Shown: piece after piece, positions 1 to 11,053 of the stretch | Layout: each line of letters starts with the position of its first letter | Numbering within the stretch: the stretch's first letter is position 1 | Source of the DNA: Seminavis robusta | Lineage: Eukaryota; Bacillariophyta; Bacillariophyceae; Naviculales; Naviculaceae | DNA: 56,651 bases | Reading direction: 5' to 3' | Assembly (NCBI GenBank): GCA_903772945.1 | Contig: CAICTM010000611.1 | Location: 1 to 56,651 of the forward strand | Translations under genes and position numbers: made by a program | Notes under the pieces: generated by a model | What the model was told of the DNA's origin: nothing | The model's input: the letters and a program-made list of their open reading frames with translations, nothing else | The model's database searches: none

Positions 1-310
1 CTGCGGCAAAAAGAACAACAAAATAAAAGAACATGCTGACAATGGCAGAATAATGGCAACAGTTGCTATGTAGAATGTTAAGACTGACATAGAACACCAT
101 ACAGTTGTAACTCTCCACCATGCATGCGCAGCTATCACCAATTGGAAGTAGTAGCATAGATGCCATGGTCAGAGAGAAAGCTCAATTTTTCTTGCCAAAT
201 GGCACACACTAGTAAAGGTCCTAGCAATGTTGCATTTGGGCTGTGGCGACACAAAGGAAGGCTCCTTGTCATTGAGACCCATTGAAACATGACTATAATG
301 ACAAACTTAC

Positions 311-1397
311 TTGCAGAAATGGGTCTGAACACCAACAGAGGATTCACCATTGACTTCTCCTCATGATTGTCTGGCAAAACCTTGATCCTCAGCACTTCCA
401 GCTCCCTGAGTTTGTTCTTCTTCATGGTGAAAGTCCTCAGAGCAATGAGGTCTTCAGTGCCAACACCTCTGTGGATCAACTCTTGCTTGACATCATCAGA
501 GTGGTAGGCAGCCCTGAGCTTGCCATACCTCTTTGAGGCCATTGATGTTGTCAGATGGGTCCACTCCACCATTCCTCTGCCTCTGGTTTCCTTCTTGTTG
601 ATGGCTCCCTTCTTGATGGCTTCATGCTTGAGGTCCTCCAGTCTCTGCACCCTGAAATGCTCTATCTTCAAGACCTTCTGGATGTCATCCAATCTGCCTT
701 TGTATGTTTCCTTCTTAGTCTTGGCCCAAACCACATGCTTGTCATTGTGAGCTGTTGCATTGTTCAATGAGATGAAGGATCCTATCAGTACTTGGTAGGT
801 CAGCCAATGGCTTCAAGTTGTTTGCATTGTGCACATCAGCAGATCTGATGATGGCAATGGCAGAGCGGAGTTGCTCTGAGCGGTCAGTTTGCGAGACAAG
901 CTTCGCTTCTTTGACACCTGCCTCAACGAAGTGGGTGTGGCAAGCAATGGGAAGGTACATGGTGAGAAGCCACTGTTTGAATGCATTGTCATTGTTCTCC
1001 TTCTTGTTTCGAAAGTCATAACCATCCAGGACCATAGTTGCCGCGTGAGTGCACAGGGGTGGATACTCAGTGTACTGTGAGGTTGCGTGTTCGTTGGACG
1101 TTTCTTGTACCAACCAATCATGGAACCGCTGCAAGTCAAAGGTATACCCATGCACAGTAGACTTCCAGATGGCTTGCTGGTGAGTGACACGGTAAGGCTT
1201 CCCAAGAATGACATAAGCCACCACCACTGCCGCTGGTTCTTCAGAGAGAAGTGCCGCTGGTAGAAGTCGCCTGTTGGCCCATCGTCGGAAGTGATTGGTC
1301 AGTGCATCCTTGGCAATCTTGAAGAAGCCAGAGGCCTTGTTCCTCTGCACCACCTGTGTTTCTTCTGGAAGGAGGTCCAAGGAATCGCGAAAGTGCA
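311..1397 (-). pseudogene. Unidentified gene, 5' truncated, one frameshift
   Basis: Two minus-strand open segments (1397-752 and 767-311) read as one protein if a single shift of reading frame is allowed near 768-775. I do not recognise the family. The first part is about 210 residues and includes a stretch reading THFVEAGVKEAKLVSQ. The second is basic and charged (YKGRLDDIQKVLKIEHF, then MVEWTHLTTSMASKRYGKL). A consensus splice donor GTAAGT begins at 310 after ...FRPIS, so the last exon probably lies further left. An intron suggests a host-type gene rather than a transposase, but neither is certain. The upstream end coincides with the LTR terminus at 1394-1397, so the start appears to have been lost to a retroelement insertion. 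Confidence 0.4.
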
Positions 1398-1820
1398 CTA
1401 CGCTAAAAGCTAGTGTAAAGATCTTTCGAGTGTTTTGAGTTTGAGAGAATGAAAGTTATGAGAGAGATTAGAAAGCTATGAAAACTAATCAACGAGAGAG
1501 ATATCATCAAGGGATCGTAGATCTGGCTTCCCGCGGCGAGACTATAAAGTGTGATAGAGTAGGTTGTGGTAGTAATCCTACGTCTCTCCACGATCCTAAA
1601 ACGGAACGCGTGGAAGGTTTGTCTAGCCTGGATCTAGTAGCGTGGAAGTACTCCACGCTGGCTAAATATCTAGAGCGATGTTTCATCATCAACCTAGTAT
1701 GACTAGCGGTCATGAGAACCCTGTCTCCAATGACTATTCACGAGAGACTCGGTCATGAGTCGAACTCAAACCCTATCTAGGATCGAGTCGCGAATAAGGC
1801 TAAGGAAGCCGTGTATTGCA
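1394..1820 (-). mobile_element. Putative 3' LTR of a Ty3/Gypsy element
   Basis: On the minus strand a purine-rich tract (about 1821-1833, core AGGGGGCGAAA) precedes TGCA at 1820-1817, and the segment ends in TGCA at 1397-1394. This fits an LTR of about 427 bp with TG...CA ends downstream of the integrase at 2034-3000. The last ~100 bp (about 1394-1495) reappears in inverted orientation at 55979-56080, which supports the 3' boundary. The 5' boundary rests only on the purine tract and the TG start. Confidence 0.5.
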
Positions 1821-2033
1821 TTTCGCCCCCTGACAAGGGTCACAGAAGGCGCGACAGCAGTCGGACAGAGAACATATGATTTAAAGTGCGGGGCACTCTC
1901 ATGAGATTTGGATGTAGACATGTGCGTCGCACGATGGCAATCCTACAAGGGGATCAGCCTTGTATGGGTGTATATACCTTATGTTCCAAGTCTGGTAGAC
2001 TGTGCCGCCGTTGGCGGTAGCATGTTGGAGCCG

Positions 2034-3470
2034 TTACAGTGCCATTGTCATTGACTTCGGTCTATGGTGTAAGGACCTTTGTACTTTGCTGACCGTACTT
2101 GCGGTCTGATACTGTTGAATCATCACAGTATCGTTGACATTGTATTGATGAGGACACGCGTTGCGTTTCCCTATCGTTGTTTTGTTGGATTTGTCGTTGG
2201 CGACGTTCCTAAATGTACTTCCAGTTGGCTTCGAACGGACGTTGTGAATCGCGTCAACGATTGAACACGAGCCTGTGCGGGCGTTGCACGCAAGGTGGTA
2301 TGAATCGTTGCATTCATTGCAAAGCGAACGCCGTGAGGACCTCCAATCCCAGGATCCATTCACGAGGTCGTCTTGGCACTTGATGTTTTGAACCAGCGAT
2401 CAAGTTACGTATGGAGTTGATGAGACACGCTCGACACATAGAGTTGGCTTGAGTGTTTACGCGTAGTATGGTATGAACTTGCCGACGAAAGTCCATATTC
2501 ATCCCGGATGTCTTTCTCGACTCTGCGCGAACAACGTCTCTATCCATGTTAACCTCACAGGCCATGGATACGTGTAAGCCACGTTCTGTTCTAGACGGAT
2601 GGCTACTTCGTCCTGCTCCTTGGAGCAGATCTCTGCAAATCTCGAACCATCCGCGTTACGATCAATCATTTGCAAGAATGAAGTGTGAGAATTCTTTTTC
2701 TTGGGTTCCCCGACGTTTTAAGGGACCTATCAGGTCATAACATAGTCTTTCCCAAGGCATCTCCTCGCAAGTCTTTGGATGCATCAATCCCTGCTTACGC
2801 GTCTTGGGTTGTTTCATCTGGCAGCTTTGGACAACGCTGACATACGGCCTGCGACATCCTGCGCAGCCCTTTCCAGTGCTAGTGTTGGCTGATGGTCTAG
2901 CTTTCCGTGCGAGTCTCCCAGGATGCATCAGCCCACCCATCCGATACCATTCAACTAGCTTCCTTCTGCCATAGTTTAAGGTACGACGATTTTTCGATCC
3001 TTAACTACTAAGTCTAAGGACTTTCCCCTCTGGGGAAAGATTGCTTTCTTGTAGTCGCTTTGGCTTGTCCCTGAGGACTTCTTGATATCTCTTGTCGTTT
3101 TCTGTCGATGTTCGATCTCGGGACACGAGAGAGGGAACCTCAGCCTCTTCCGGTTGAGCCTATGAGTCAGCGATCTCGCTGGCGTCCATTTGTTCTGAAG
3201 AACCTCGTTGTGCGAGATGTTAAGTCTCGAACAACGCTTCGTATCAGCGACATGTTCTGTTCGCCCTTGATTACCGTAGTTCCAGGCCGTATTCTTCCAG
3301 AATAAGGCGCCATCGCAGTTACGCGATAGGTATTGAAGTTCTTACATGTAAGATTCTTGTGCTCCGTATGTACAACGATCTTTCGTCCTAGAGAATGTTA
3401 CTGAACTCTTTCAGAGTTTCTCCGATACTGAAAGTTCCTTCTCACTTTTCAAGGGATAGCCGAAACCGAA
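2034..3470 (-). mobile_element. Decayed Ty3/Gypsy pol: RNase H and integrase
   Basis: Reading leftwards in shifting frames: an EKEL-type start of the RNase H region near 3460; a HTEHKNLTCK-like stretch near 3350 (family pattern TDHKNL); RWRLILEEYG and IKGEQN near 3290-3240 (typical RNase H tail); VVP then HPGR and CxxC near 2990-2830 (integrase zinc-binding H2C2 domain); then PWERLCYDLIGPLKRRG near 2760-2710, the start of the integrase core. A post-integrase fragment near 2100 reads YNVNDTVMI. Several frameshifts and stops interrupt it, so it cannot encode a working polyprotein. No reverse transcriptase core or upstream LTR was seen; the element ends abruptly near 3470. Confidence 0.7.
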
Positions 3471-3849
3471 GCGCTTCCCCTCTGGACTCTGTCCACTACA
3501 AGAACAACAACCACTGATAGCAACAAACACACCAATCGGTCAAACTATACCATTACACTACCTATTAGCACCATTAGAGCATTGAAACGAAGCGAAAAGG
3601 ACATCAGGAAGCTGTTATCTTTATCTGTTAATGAGTACTGTTTTACTAATAGGAATCACTCAACGTCACACGAAAACACACATCCCTTTTCCTCTCTTTA
3701 CAACATATTCAAGACGAAAAGGATAGATACCTCCTATCTCCTGCACCTCTGCTACAAAGCGACTATCAACGCGGCGTTCTCCGGTCCAGATTAGAAAGCC
3801 ATCCCAATTGAAATCCTACGAGATCGGCCGGGTTTTCTATTCTCGACCA

Positions 3850-4830
3850 CCGACGGCCAAGTGGAAGAAATTGAACACAAAAAGAAGTCTCCGGTCTTCT
3901 GCAGTGCCAGAATAGAAGAGAAAAACATACTCATTTGTTACTTTCTGTTCTCTCACTGTCTACGGCCCAAGAAATCCCATTGTCACCCTTTGCGTACGAT
4001 CGAACGATTCATCATTCCGCAACAACAATAGGATCGATTAACCTTACCCCTAAGGACACTGATTCATCCGATCCTGAACCGAATCGCGAAATCGAATCGA
4101 ATTATCGATTCGAATCCACGACTCGCTACTCCGTGAATCGATCAATCTTCCCCCGCGACGTACCTCTTCCCCGATACGTACCTCTCCTCCGATACGCACC
4201 TCTTCCTCCGTACGAAGCCTACTATCATCAAGTAGGACTTCACGAGATACCAGCAGTGACCGCTCGAGAACAGAAACCAAGCTGTATTTCTTACTTTCTC
4301 ACCGGCCACTCTAGGTTCCTCCCGACGTCCTTGTGGGAACTGATCCTAAGAATTGACCACAAGAAGATGTCTCCGGCCTTCCACAGCACAGTACAGAAAA
4401 CAATTCCCATACGTATCATTGTTGCTTTCTGAACTAAGCTCCTGACGCCCGAAGAAATCCCATTGTCGCTTCTCCTTTTTTTCGAACGATCGATCTTCTT
4501 CATCAACAACAACAGGCTCGTTTAACCTTACCCCTAAGGCACCTGACTCACCCGAACCTCGAATCGACTCGATTCAACCAATCGAATCGAATCCAATCGA
4601 ATCAAATCGAATCAAGACTCGCTACTCCGTGAATCCATCAATCTTCCCGCGAACGTACCTCTTCCTCCCTACGGATCGAACGACAGCCTCCATCATCAAG
4701 AAGGACTTCAAGAGATACCTGCAGTGACCACCGAGAAGAGAATTACACCTGTATTCTTACTTTCTCACCGGCCACTAGTGTTCTCTCCCGACGTCCTTGT
4801 TGGAAACTGATCCTACTGAACCAACCAGTC
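3850..4830. repeat. Imperfect direct repeat, period about 470-485 bp
   Basis: Two adjacent units share blocks in the same order: GAAATCCCATTGTC (3971 and 4454), TTAACCTTACCCCTAAGG (about 4038 and 4523), an AATCG-rich microsatellite, GACTCGCTACTCCGTGAATC (about 4120 and 4616), TTACTTTCTCACCGGCCACT (about 4293 and 4757) and a CTGATCCTA block (about 4339 and 4807). Open frames across it (for example 3935-4432, +) look fortuitous. It could be a tandem duplication of non-coding DNA or remains of an element. Confidence 0.65.
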
Positions 4831-5465
4831 CTATCCCTAAACAGACTGAGTGACTGATCGACACCTTCTACTGTTACCACCCCTCCATTGATATCTAACT
4901 CCTCTCAAGAGGAACAAACAAACAAACAACAACAGAGTTCCTGTAGGACTTGAGTTCTTGTATCTCCAGGCTTGGCTGCATTTTGATAAGTTTCCACAGC
5001 CCCCCCCTGAGATACCCAGCTCCCCTCCAAAGGATCCTACCCCCACAAAAACAACTACAAAAGCTGCCCCTCTAGCGTGTTTGGCCCGTTGCTTTTTTCT
5101 GGTGTCAGACACGTCAGCGATTATGTACCAGGTCTACGCGCGCGGCGCGTAGAGGATTTCTGAGTACCAGAAAATCGATCAGTCTACGGGATCTGGGGGT
5201 CATAGATTCGATTCTTCGCGCCTCTGGTGCTAGCTAGTACTAGTATTACCGCACATTGGGGTAGGTACGGTAGCTTCGCGGCTAAGCAGTGTTATTGCTA
5301 CCCGCGCCAATTGCGCGCAAAGGTACGTTGGGACACTTCAACGTCTCTCTTCCACCGGATACCCCTGCTTTCTCATTATTCTTTTTCTCAGAACAACAGT
5401 TTGCTCTTCTCATCCATCTGTCTGTTACTGTTGTTGCCTTGTTTGTTTGTGTCTGTATAAGAAGT
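4831..5465. other. Spacer upstream of ABC transporter gene
   Basis: No gene recognised. It contains a 21-bp GC-rich palindrome at 5133-5153 (9-bp arms TCTACGCGC around GCG). The transporter frame stays open upstream to 5289, but only from non-ATG codons. Confidence 0.4.
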
Positions 5466-7481
5466 ATGTCTCCGACTACTAGTAATGCCAAGAGCAGCAG
5501 CAGTAGTAGTAGTCAAGGAAGCAGTCATGACAGCAACGACGACGACGACACGCATCGACTACGAGACTGGCTATGGGATGAATTGCGTCCGGAATGGCCG
5601 ACCTTGATGATTGGCTGTTTGGCCATGATGGTCTCGTCGGCATCCAATACGCTGTTGCCGAAATTCATGGGACGATTGTTGGATCAAAACAAGACTTCGC
5701 ATGCACAATCACAATCACAACCATCCTATTGGTCATTGTGTCTGGTAGTGCTGGGAGGCGGAACGGCGAGTTTTCTACGCACATGTCTCTTGAATCGAGC
5801 CGAAGAAAGTGTGGCGGCAAGAATTCGCTCCAAAGTCTTTGCCGCGTTGCTCACGAAGAAGACTGTCGAGTGGTTTCAACAAGGAACATCTACTAGTACT
5901 ACCAAAGAAGCACAACAACAACAACAATCCGCACCACCCACCAGTCCAACGAGCAGTAGTGACAGCAGTTCACACTCATCCAACAATAGCAACAGCAATA
6001 GTATGACCATGACACCCGGAGTGGTGGGAACGATATTGAACGACGATGTCACTTTCGTGGCTCATACACTGACGGCCACCACGGCCAATTTACTGCGCTC
6101 GACCATTTCCTGTGTCCTGTCGACGTTCCAAATGCTCCGTCTCAATCCACACTTGTTTTCCGTCAGTGTCGCCACGGTGCCCTTGATTGGTGCCGCCGCC
6201 ATGACACTCCGCAAATTTCTCAAACGACTCTCGCAACACAAATCAAAGTTGGCACAAGAAGCCGCTGCCTTTTCGGAAGAACGCATTGCCCAAATTGCCC
6301 TCGTTCAAATGAGTCGTCGACAAGAGTATGAAATTGCGATTTACACGCGGCTCCAAATGGATATTTTGGAAATGGCCCGCACGGAAGCATTGGCGAATGG
6401 CGCCTTTATGGGATTTACGTTTTCGGCCACATCCAGTGCGCTGTTTTTGGTCGTTCATTTGGGAGGACGCGCCGTGGCCCAACACAAAATGACATCCGGG
6501 CAATTGACCAGTTTTGCCACTTATTCGTTTTTACTAGGGCTGGCCGCCAGTGGGATTGTCAAGTCTCTGGGAGAAGTCTATCAAACGACCGTTGGACCGG
6601 CCGTACGAGTGCACGATTTGTTGCTCGGGCATCATAATGATACTGATGACAATGATGACAATGAAGACCATACTACTACTCCTGTCAAAGATGTGGATGT
6701 GACGGCTGTGGAAGCCATTAGTTTGCGCAATGTCACATTTTCCTATACATCACGTCCCGACGTGACCGTTTTGAGGAATGTATCCATGGAACTCAAACGA
6801 GGTTCCGTGGTGGCATTGGTGGGTAAAAATGGAAGTGGAAAAACCACCGTCGCATCACTACTTGCGGGACTTTTGCATACACCCGAATTGGGGAATATTA
6901 CCCTCTTGCCGGATGGAACCAATTTCTTTGATGCTGCTTCACGCAATGCCAACAACAACAACAACAACAATAAACTCGTGCAAATGGTACCCCAAGGAGC
7001 ACCTCTTTTGAATGTCTCCATTCGCGACAATATCCTCTACAGCAATCCACAGGCTACCGAACAACAATTGGAACGAGCACTGACAGCGGCCAATTGCCAC
7101 GGATTCCTGAAAACATTACCCGGCGGATTGGACTATAAAGTGGGTGTCCAGGGATGCCAATTGTCGGGTGGACAACGACAACGCGTCGCATTGGCACGCG
7201 CATTGATTGGTGATCCCATGTTGTTGATTCTCGATGAAGCCGGATCCGCACTCGATCACGAAGGGGAAACCGCATTGACCGATGCCGTCATGGCTTGCAA
7301 TAACAAAACAACAGAAAAGGCATTGCTACTCATTACGCATCGGGCACAGAGTTTGCAAGTGGCCGATGTGGTGGTGGTACTACGAGATGGACAAGTCGTC
7401 GAAACGGGATCGCTGGCAGAACTGCAAAAGAAACCAACATCGGCATTGTGTAGTTTAATGCCGGATCTACTCAAATTATAG
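5466..7481 (+). CDS. Half-size ABC transporter, ABCB (TAP/MDR) type
   Basis: A 671-residue half transporter with one membrane domain followed by one nucleotide-binding domain, expected to work as a dimer exporting a substrate I cannot predict. The start is the first ATG of the frame (5466). The head is rich in Ser and Asp and low in complexity. Membrane segments begin near residue 45 (TLMIGCLAMMVSSASNTLL), and a Gln/Ser/Asn-rich insert sits near residues 145-185. The nucleotide-binding domain has Walker A GKNGSGKT (about 452), a Q-loop (VQMVPQGAPLL), signature LSGGQRQR (about 564), Walker B LLILDEAGSALD (about 584) and the H-loop in LLITHR (about 620). All ATP-site motifs look intact. Organelle targeting is possible but I cannot judge it. 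It is convergent with the BTB-SPRY gene. Confidence 0.93.
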   Translation: MSPTTSNAKSSSSSSSQGSSHDSNDDDDTHRLRDWLWDELRPEWPTLMIGCLAMMVSSASNTLLPKFMGRLLDQNKTSHAQSQSQPSYWSLCLVVLGGGTASFLRTCLLNRAEESVAARIRSKVFAALLTKKTVEWFQQGTSTSTTKEAQQQQQSAPPTSPTSSSDSSSHSSNNSNSNSMTMTPGVVGTILNDDVTFVAHTLTATTANLLRSTISCVLSTFQMLRLNPHLFSVSVATVPLIGAAAMTLRKFLKRLSQHKSKLAQEAAAFSEERIAQIALVQMSRRQEYEIAIYTRLQMDILEMARTEALANGAFMGFTFSATSSALFLVVHLGGRAVAQHKMTSGQLTSFATYSFLLGLAASGIVKSLGEVYQTTVGPAVRVHDLLLGHHNDTDDNDDNEDHTTTPVKDVDVTAVEAISLRNVTFSYTSRPDVTVLRNVSMELKRGSVVALVGKNGSGKTTVASLLAGLLHTPELGNITLLPDGTNFFDAASRNANNNNNNNKLVQMVPQGAPLLNVSIRDNILYSNPQATEQQLERALTAANCHGFLKTLPGGLDYKVGVQGCQLSGGQRQRVALARALIGDPMLLILDEAGSALDHEGETALTDAVMACNNKTTEKALLLITHRAQSLQVADVVVVLRDGQVVETGSLAELQKKPTSALCSLMPDLLKL

Positions 7482-7741
7482 TTAATAGTTATATTATTAT
7501 AATAGTAGTTTTGGAACGTTGTTGTATTATACAGCTTTGTTGTTGTTGTACAGCTTTGGTTGGTTGGGTTACCGTTCGTTGAGCTACCTGGTAAGACCTC
7601 CATCGGTACGTTCTGTTCCCCCTTGTTGAGAATGGTCCAATTTGACAAAATATTGACACTGCCGAAGTGCAACCTTGAGGAGCCACTTTAGGCAGCCAAA
7701 GCCCTCGTCAGAACCAGGCATCATCGGCATGAATAATAAAA

Positions 7742-9168
7742 TTAGGGGAGCACCCGGACATCCACAATTTTTGCTGAAGCTTCATAGCATGACACCGCTG
7801 GTAGAAAGAAAGGAGTGTTCCAGTCCAGATGTGCCCTCATATTCGAAAACACCTTGCAGGTCCCCCAACCATTGACAGAGATTGACAAGGATCCATTGTC
7901 TGCATTGCCCTCTGTCAAATCAAGAGTCAGGATGACCTTTGACGGCGCTCCAAATTTGGCCTCCTCTCCGAACTTCCCAGCATGGCGACCATTAGAATAT
8001 GTGGTGCCATCACCACAAATGCCCCAACAATCCTTCAGACATCCACCGAACCCTCTCAAATTGAGTGTGTCTGGAGATGATGTAACACCGAGCCAAACCA
8101 AAGGTGACCCGGTGGTACCATCTGTGTGGACAGTCCATTCATACTTTCTCCCCCATCCAAAACCAGACCCCTCTAGAAAATCATTCTTCCAACCAATGAA
8201 ACCGGAAGAGCCCACTTTGTCGGATTCGGCATTCTTCCACTTCAGTAGGCAAGGTGCACTAGGGTCGTGAAAGGAAAATCTGTGTTCATGTTTGGCCCTT
8301 TTGGCTTGTTTTTGGGTGGCACTTGCGAGTTGGCTGTCAGTCACCAAGCCAGAGGAAGCAACCAGATTCTCCAAATCATCTGGGTCGAAGAATTCCAGTT
8401 TCACGTACAGTAGTCTTGAACCAAGGTCTTGGCAGCATTGATGCGGTCTTCTTTGGTCTCACCAGGAATGCATGGCTCAGAATTGGACCACGAATGGCAC
8501 AGAGTGAAAATCTGTTTGGCATCCATCTTCAAATCCTCATCCCCAAGAATAGCTGCTAAGGTACCAGAACTAAATCCACCAAGAACAGTAGGATTCTCAA
8601 GATTTCCAGTGTTGCTGACACCAACCCACAGAGCTTGTTTCTTCAAATTGTTGGAAATCACGGGTCCTGGCTGGTTGTCTGCTGCTAGAATGCCGTAGGC
8701 CAGAGATGGGTAGGTTGTCATCTGAGAGGAAAGACATTCCTGGGCTTTTTTGCAAAGACCGGGGAGTCCAAAATACACGGATGCTTCCGTCAATGACACC
8801 ATTGTCTGGAATTTCTCCATGACACCGGCGGTAAGCTCTGTAGATTCGCCATCCGCGGCATCTGCCAAAATGCTCGCATTGTCAGCATGGATGTACTCCA
8901 CCAGCGCCTTGCCTTGAGAACAGGACTGGAAAATCCAATGGAGACCACATCTTGATTGGCTTCCTGAAAGCCTCCATCCTGGAACATGGTATTGAAGTAG
9001 GGACTTCGAACAGCCAGCGCAGAGCGATTGGCACGAATCGGCGCGCCCCCATCATTGCCTTGCAGCGAGACATTACAGTGCGCTTCACCAGCCAGCCAGC
9101 AAGGCAAAGGCATCCGAAAGAGGGATCTCGTCCTCTGTCCAAGCACTAATAAAAGTATCGTCGGACAT
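7742..9168 (-). pseudogene. BTB-BACK-like-SPRY protein gene with three frameshifts
   Basis: Starting from ATG 9168 the conceptual protein runs through an N-terminal BTB/POZ domain (CNVSLQG, then RSALAVRSPYFNTMF and VLKA/LVEYIHAD), a BACK-like helical region, and a C-terminal SPRY domain (8150-7750, with WLGVTSS, GTCKVFSN and FFLPAVS). BTB proteins usually act as Cullin-3 adaptors with a second domain binding the target; SPRY would fill that role here. That is family knowledge, not shown. The frame changes near 9090, 8910 and 8405. Each can be repaired by skipping 4, 5 and 5 nt, and each site carries a short direct duplication. There are no other stops in about 470 codons, so the breaks are recent, allelic or assembly errors. 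It diverges from the SseB-like gene. Confidence 0.75.
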
Positions 9169-9424
9169 GGTGGCAAGAAGAAGGGAACCAAAAGAGAAAT
9201 GGCGACAAGGACAATTGAGATGCCGTGTTTTGGTTTGAATGTTGTGTTGTGTTTGCTCTGGCGGGGTTTTCTCGGGCAACTGTGCGACAGAGTAAAGCTT
9301 GAGGCTATTTTAAGGTTAAAACAAGAACTGGTTTGCCTCCCCCCTGCTTTTAGAAAAATGAAGCGGCCTCATTTTTGTGACCATCCACTTCCAACCAGTC
9401 AACCGGTTCGATCCATCGATCAAG
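9169..9424. promoter_or_regulatory. Likely bidirectional promoter region
   Basis: 256 bp separate the start codons of the divergent BTB-SPRY (minus) and SseB-like (plus) genes, so both promoters and 5' leaders must fit here or overlap. I see no specific binding motif that I can name. Confidence 0.35.
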
Positions 9425-10300
9425 ATGCTGTCCACCTTTTCTCGAACGGCACTGCAGCGCCGACTGCTGATAGTACGTGGCTTGGCAGTCAATGCGCTGG
9501 AGGAATCCTTGGAAAAGGCGGCCACAGATCCGAATCATCGACCCCAATTCTTTCGGGATTTGATGGACTCGTCGATCTACGTGGTAAACTCGGTGGATGA
9601 TGTTGCAGCCGAATCTTCTTCTCAGCAGCAGCAGGGTGGTGGGCTCTATTTGCAACAGTGGCAGGTCGATCCTCCATCAGGCAGCAGCAGCAATACTCCA
9701 CCCAAGGTGATTCTGCCCTTCTTTTCGTCCCTGGAAAATCTCCGTCAAGCATGTCAAGATGACCAGGCAAAACACGCCAAATTGGAGTGTCGCAACTTTT
9801 TGGAGCTTGTCAAGGAATATCGGTCTGCTATTGTGCTGAATCCAGGATTGCCTTATGGGAAACAGTTCTTCCCACAAGAAATTGCCGGTTTGTTGGATGG
9901 ATCTCTGCTAGCACCACCACCAGCAGCAGCATCCCAAGAAACCATCCCCACTGGCACCAAGCTCATCATGGGACAGCCAAAGGAATATCCCGTAGCATTG
10001 ACAGAAGCTCTAAAATCTACTTTTCACAACAACACTGCGGTGCAAGCAGCCTACTTGGCCCAAGTCTATGTCCCCGACTCGGGAGAGCCACCCAATGTGT
10101 ACATTGGCATGGAGCTTATTCGTGGTGCCCAAGATGATGCCACCTTTCAGTCTGTGCTACAAGATGCCATTCGAGTCCAGCAAGAGACATGCCCCGATGA
10201 GATTGTAGACTTTGTACAAGTGGCAAAAGACTCGGAAGATACAGTGGTAGAATATCTACGAGACAAGACAACGCCATTCTATAGTAGAAGTAGTCCATAA
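9425..10300 (+). CDS. SseB-like protein (SseB N- and C-terminal domains)
   Basis: 291 residues from ATG 9425. The N-terminal half matches the bacterial SseB fold (PKVILPFFSSLENLRQA, then VLNPGLPYGKQFFP with an EIAGLLDG loop). The C-terminal half matches the SseB C-terminal domain (GQPKEYPVALTEALKSTF, AAYLAQVYVPD, YIGMELIRG). SseB was named for enhanced serine sensitivity in enterobacteria; its biochemical role is not settled. The first 45 residues are basic then helical (MLSTFSRTALQRRLLIVRG), which resembles an organelle transit peptide (inference). Low-complexity Gln and Ser runs separate the head from the domain. No introns are seen. A bacterial origin is plausible. Confidence 0.85.
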   Translation: MLSTFSRTALQRRLLIVRGLAVNALEESLEKAATDPNHRPQFFRDLMDSSIYVVNSVDDVAAESSSQQQQGGGLYLQQWQVDPPSGSSSNTPPKVILPFFSSLENLRQACQDDQAKHAKLECRNFLELVKEYRSAIVLNPGLPYGKQFFPQEIAGLLDGSLLAPPPAAASQETIPTGTKLIMGQPKEYPVALTEALKSTFHNNTAVQAAYLAQVYVPDSGEPPNVYIGMELIRGAQDDATFQSVLQDAIRVQQETCPDEIVDFVQVAKDSEDTVVEYLRDKTTPFYSRSSP

Positions 10301-11053
10301 ATTCTAAGGTTTGATGGAATCGAATCATCTCGAATGAATCTACCTATAGCTATAGCTTGTTTGCTCTACAGGGTGCACAATATGTATGTTGGCGTCTTGG
10401 AACGGGGGTTTAGAGTAGGGAAATTATCTACGGAAGCCAGCCGGGGCCATGTTGACGTCTTCATTATGGACCAGTGAACTCTTCATCATCCACGCTTTTG
10501 CATTCCCTCGGCTCCCTGTGTCTCCCGAGTCACTGTCAGCTCATCCTTCAGACAGACCTGACCATGGCATGTCCCCTGGCAACTTATCAATCACTCCACC
10601 ACTCCCAAAGATCATCAAAAGTTTTTTGCACTCCTACCGTACCGTACGGTATGAAGCGGTAAGGTTGTGATCAACCGATTCTGATAGTGGAGACTCGGCA
10701 TCTTGCTCCTACTTGATTTTTGCTGAACGCCTTGTGGCCCAGTGCTTGGGGTGCTTCCTAGCAAATAAATGCATCGGTGCATCTCTTCACCATGGTACCG
10801 GTGGCGCTCACTGTATCATTCGCTCGCAACGTTATGCCATGAAGAAGACTGCCTGATGGCCACCGATGGCATGCATGGAGCACGAGGTGCGGCACTGTTG
10901 CTGTGTACGGTACGGTACGGAGACCGGTATGATGGCTGAATCATTCGAAACTCGTTGAGTGCATCCAGTCATGGTAACCATCCATCTGTAGATTGATCGT
11001 GTTCTCTAAACCAAAAGATCTGTTTTCAAGCGCACATCTAACTCGATGGTTTG
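10301..11053. other. Intergenic spacer with GTAC-type palindromes
   Basis: No gene recognised. Short runs of GTACCGTACGG-type palindromic repeats lie at 10635-10652 and 10904-10923. A copy of the dispersed motif ATCTACGGAAGCCAGC is at about 10421-10440. The two flanking genes end towards each other here, so this is a convergent 3' region. Confidence 0.5.

Noticed and set aside
5160..5235. tRNA-like TTCGATTC near 5212
   Set aside because: Flanking bases do not form a T-arm stem or a cloverleaf. No convincing tRNA or rRNA was found anywhere in the window.
8401..8415. Tiny introns at the BTB-SPRY frame breaks
   Set aside because: The excess is only 4-5 nt and lacks GT-AG ends; real introns in this window are 66-118 bp.
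7742..9168. Programmed ribosomal frameshifting in the BTB-SPRY gene
   Set aside because: Three shifts each needing a skip of 1-2 or 4-5 nt, with no slippery heptamers; short duplications explain them better.
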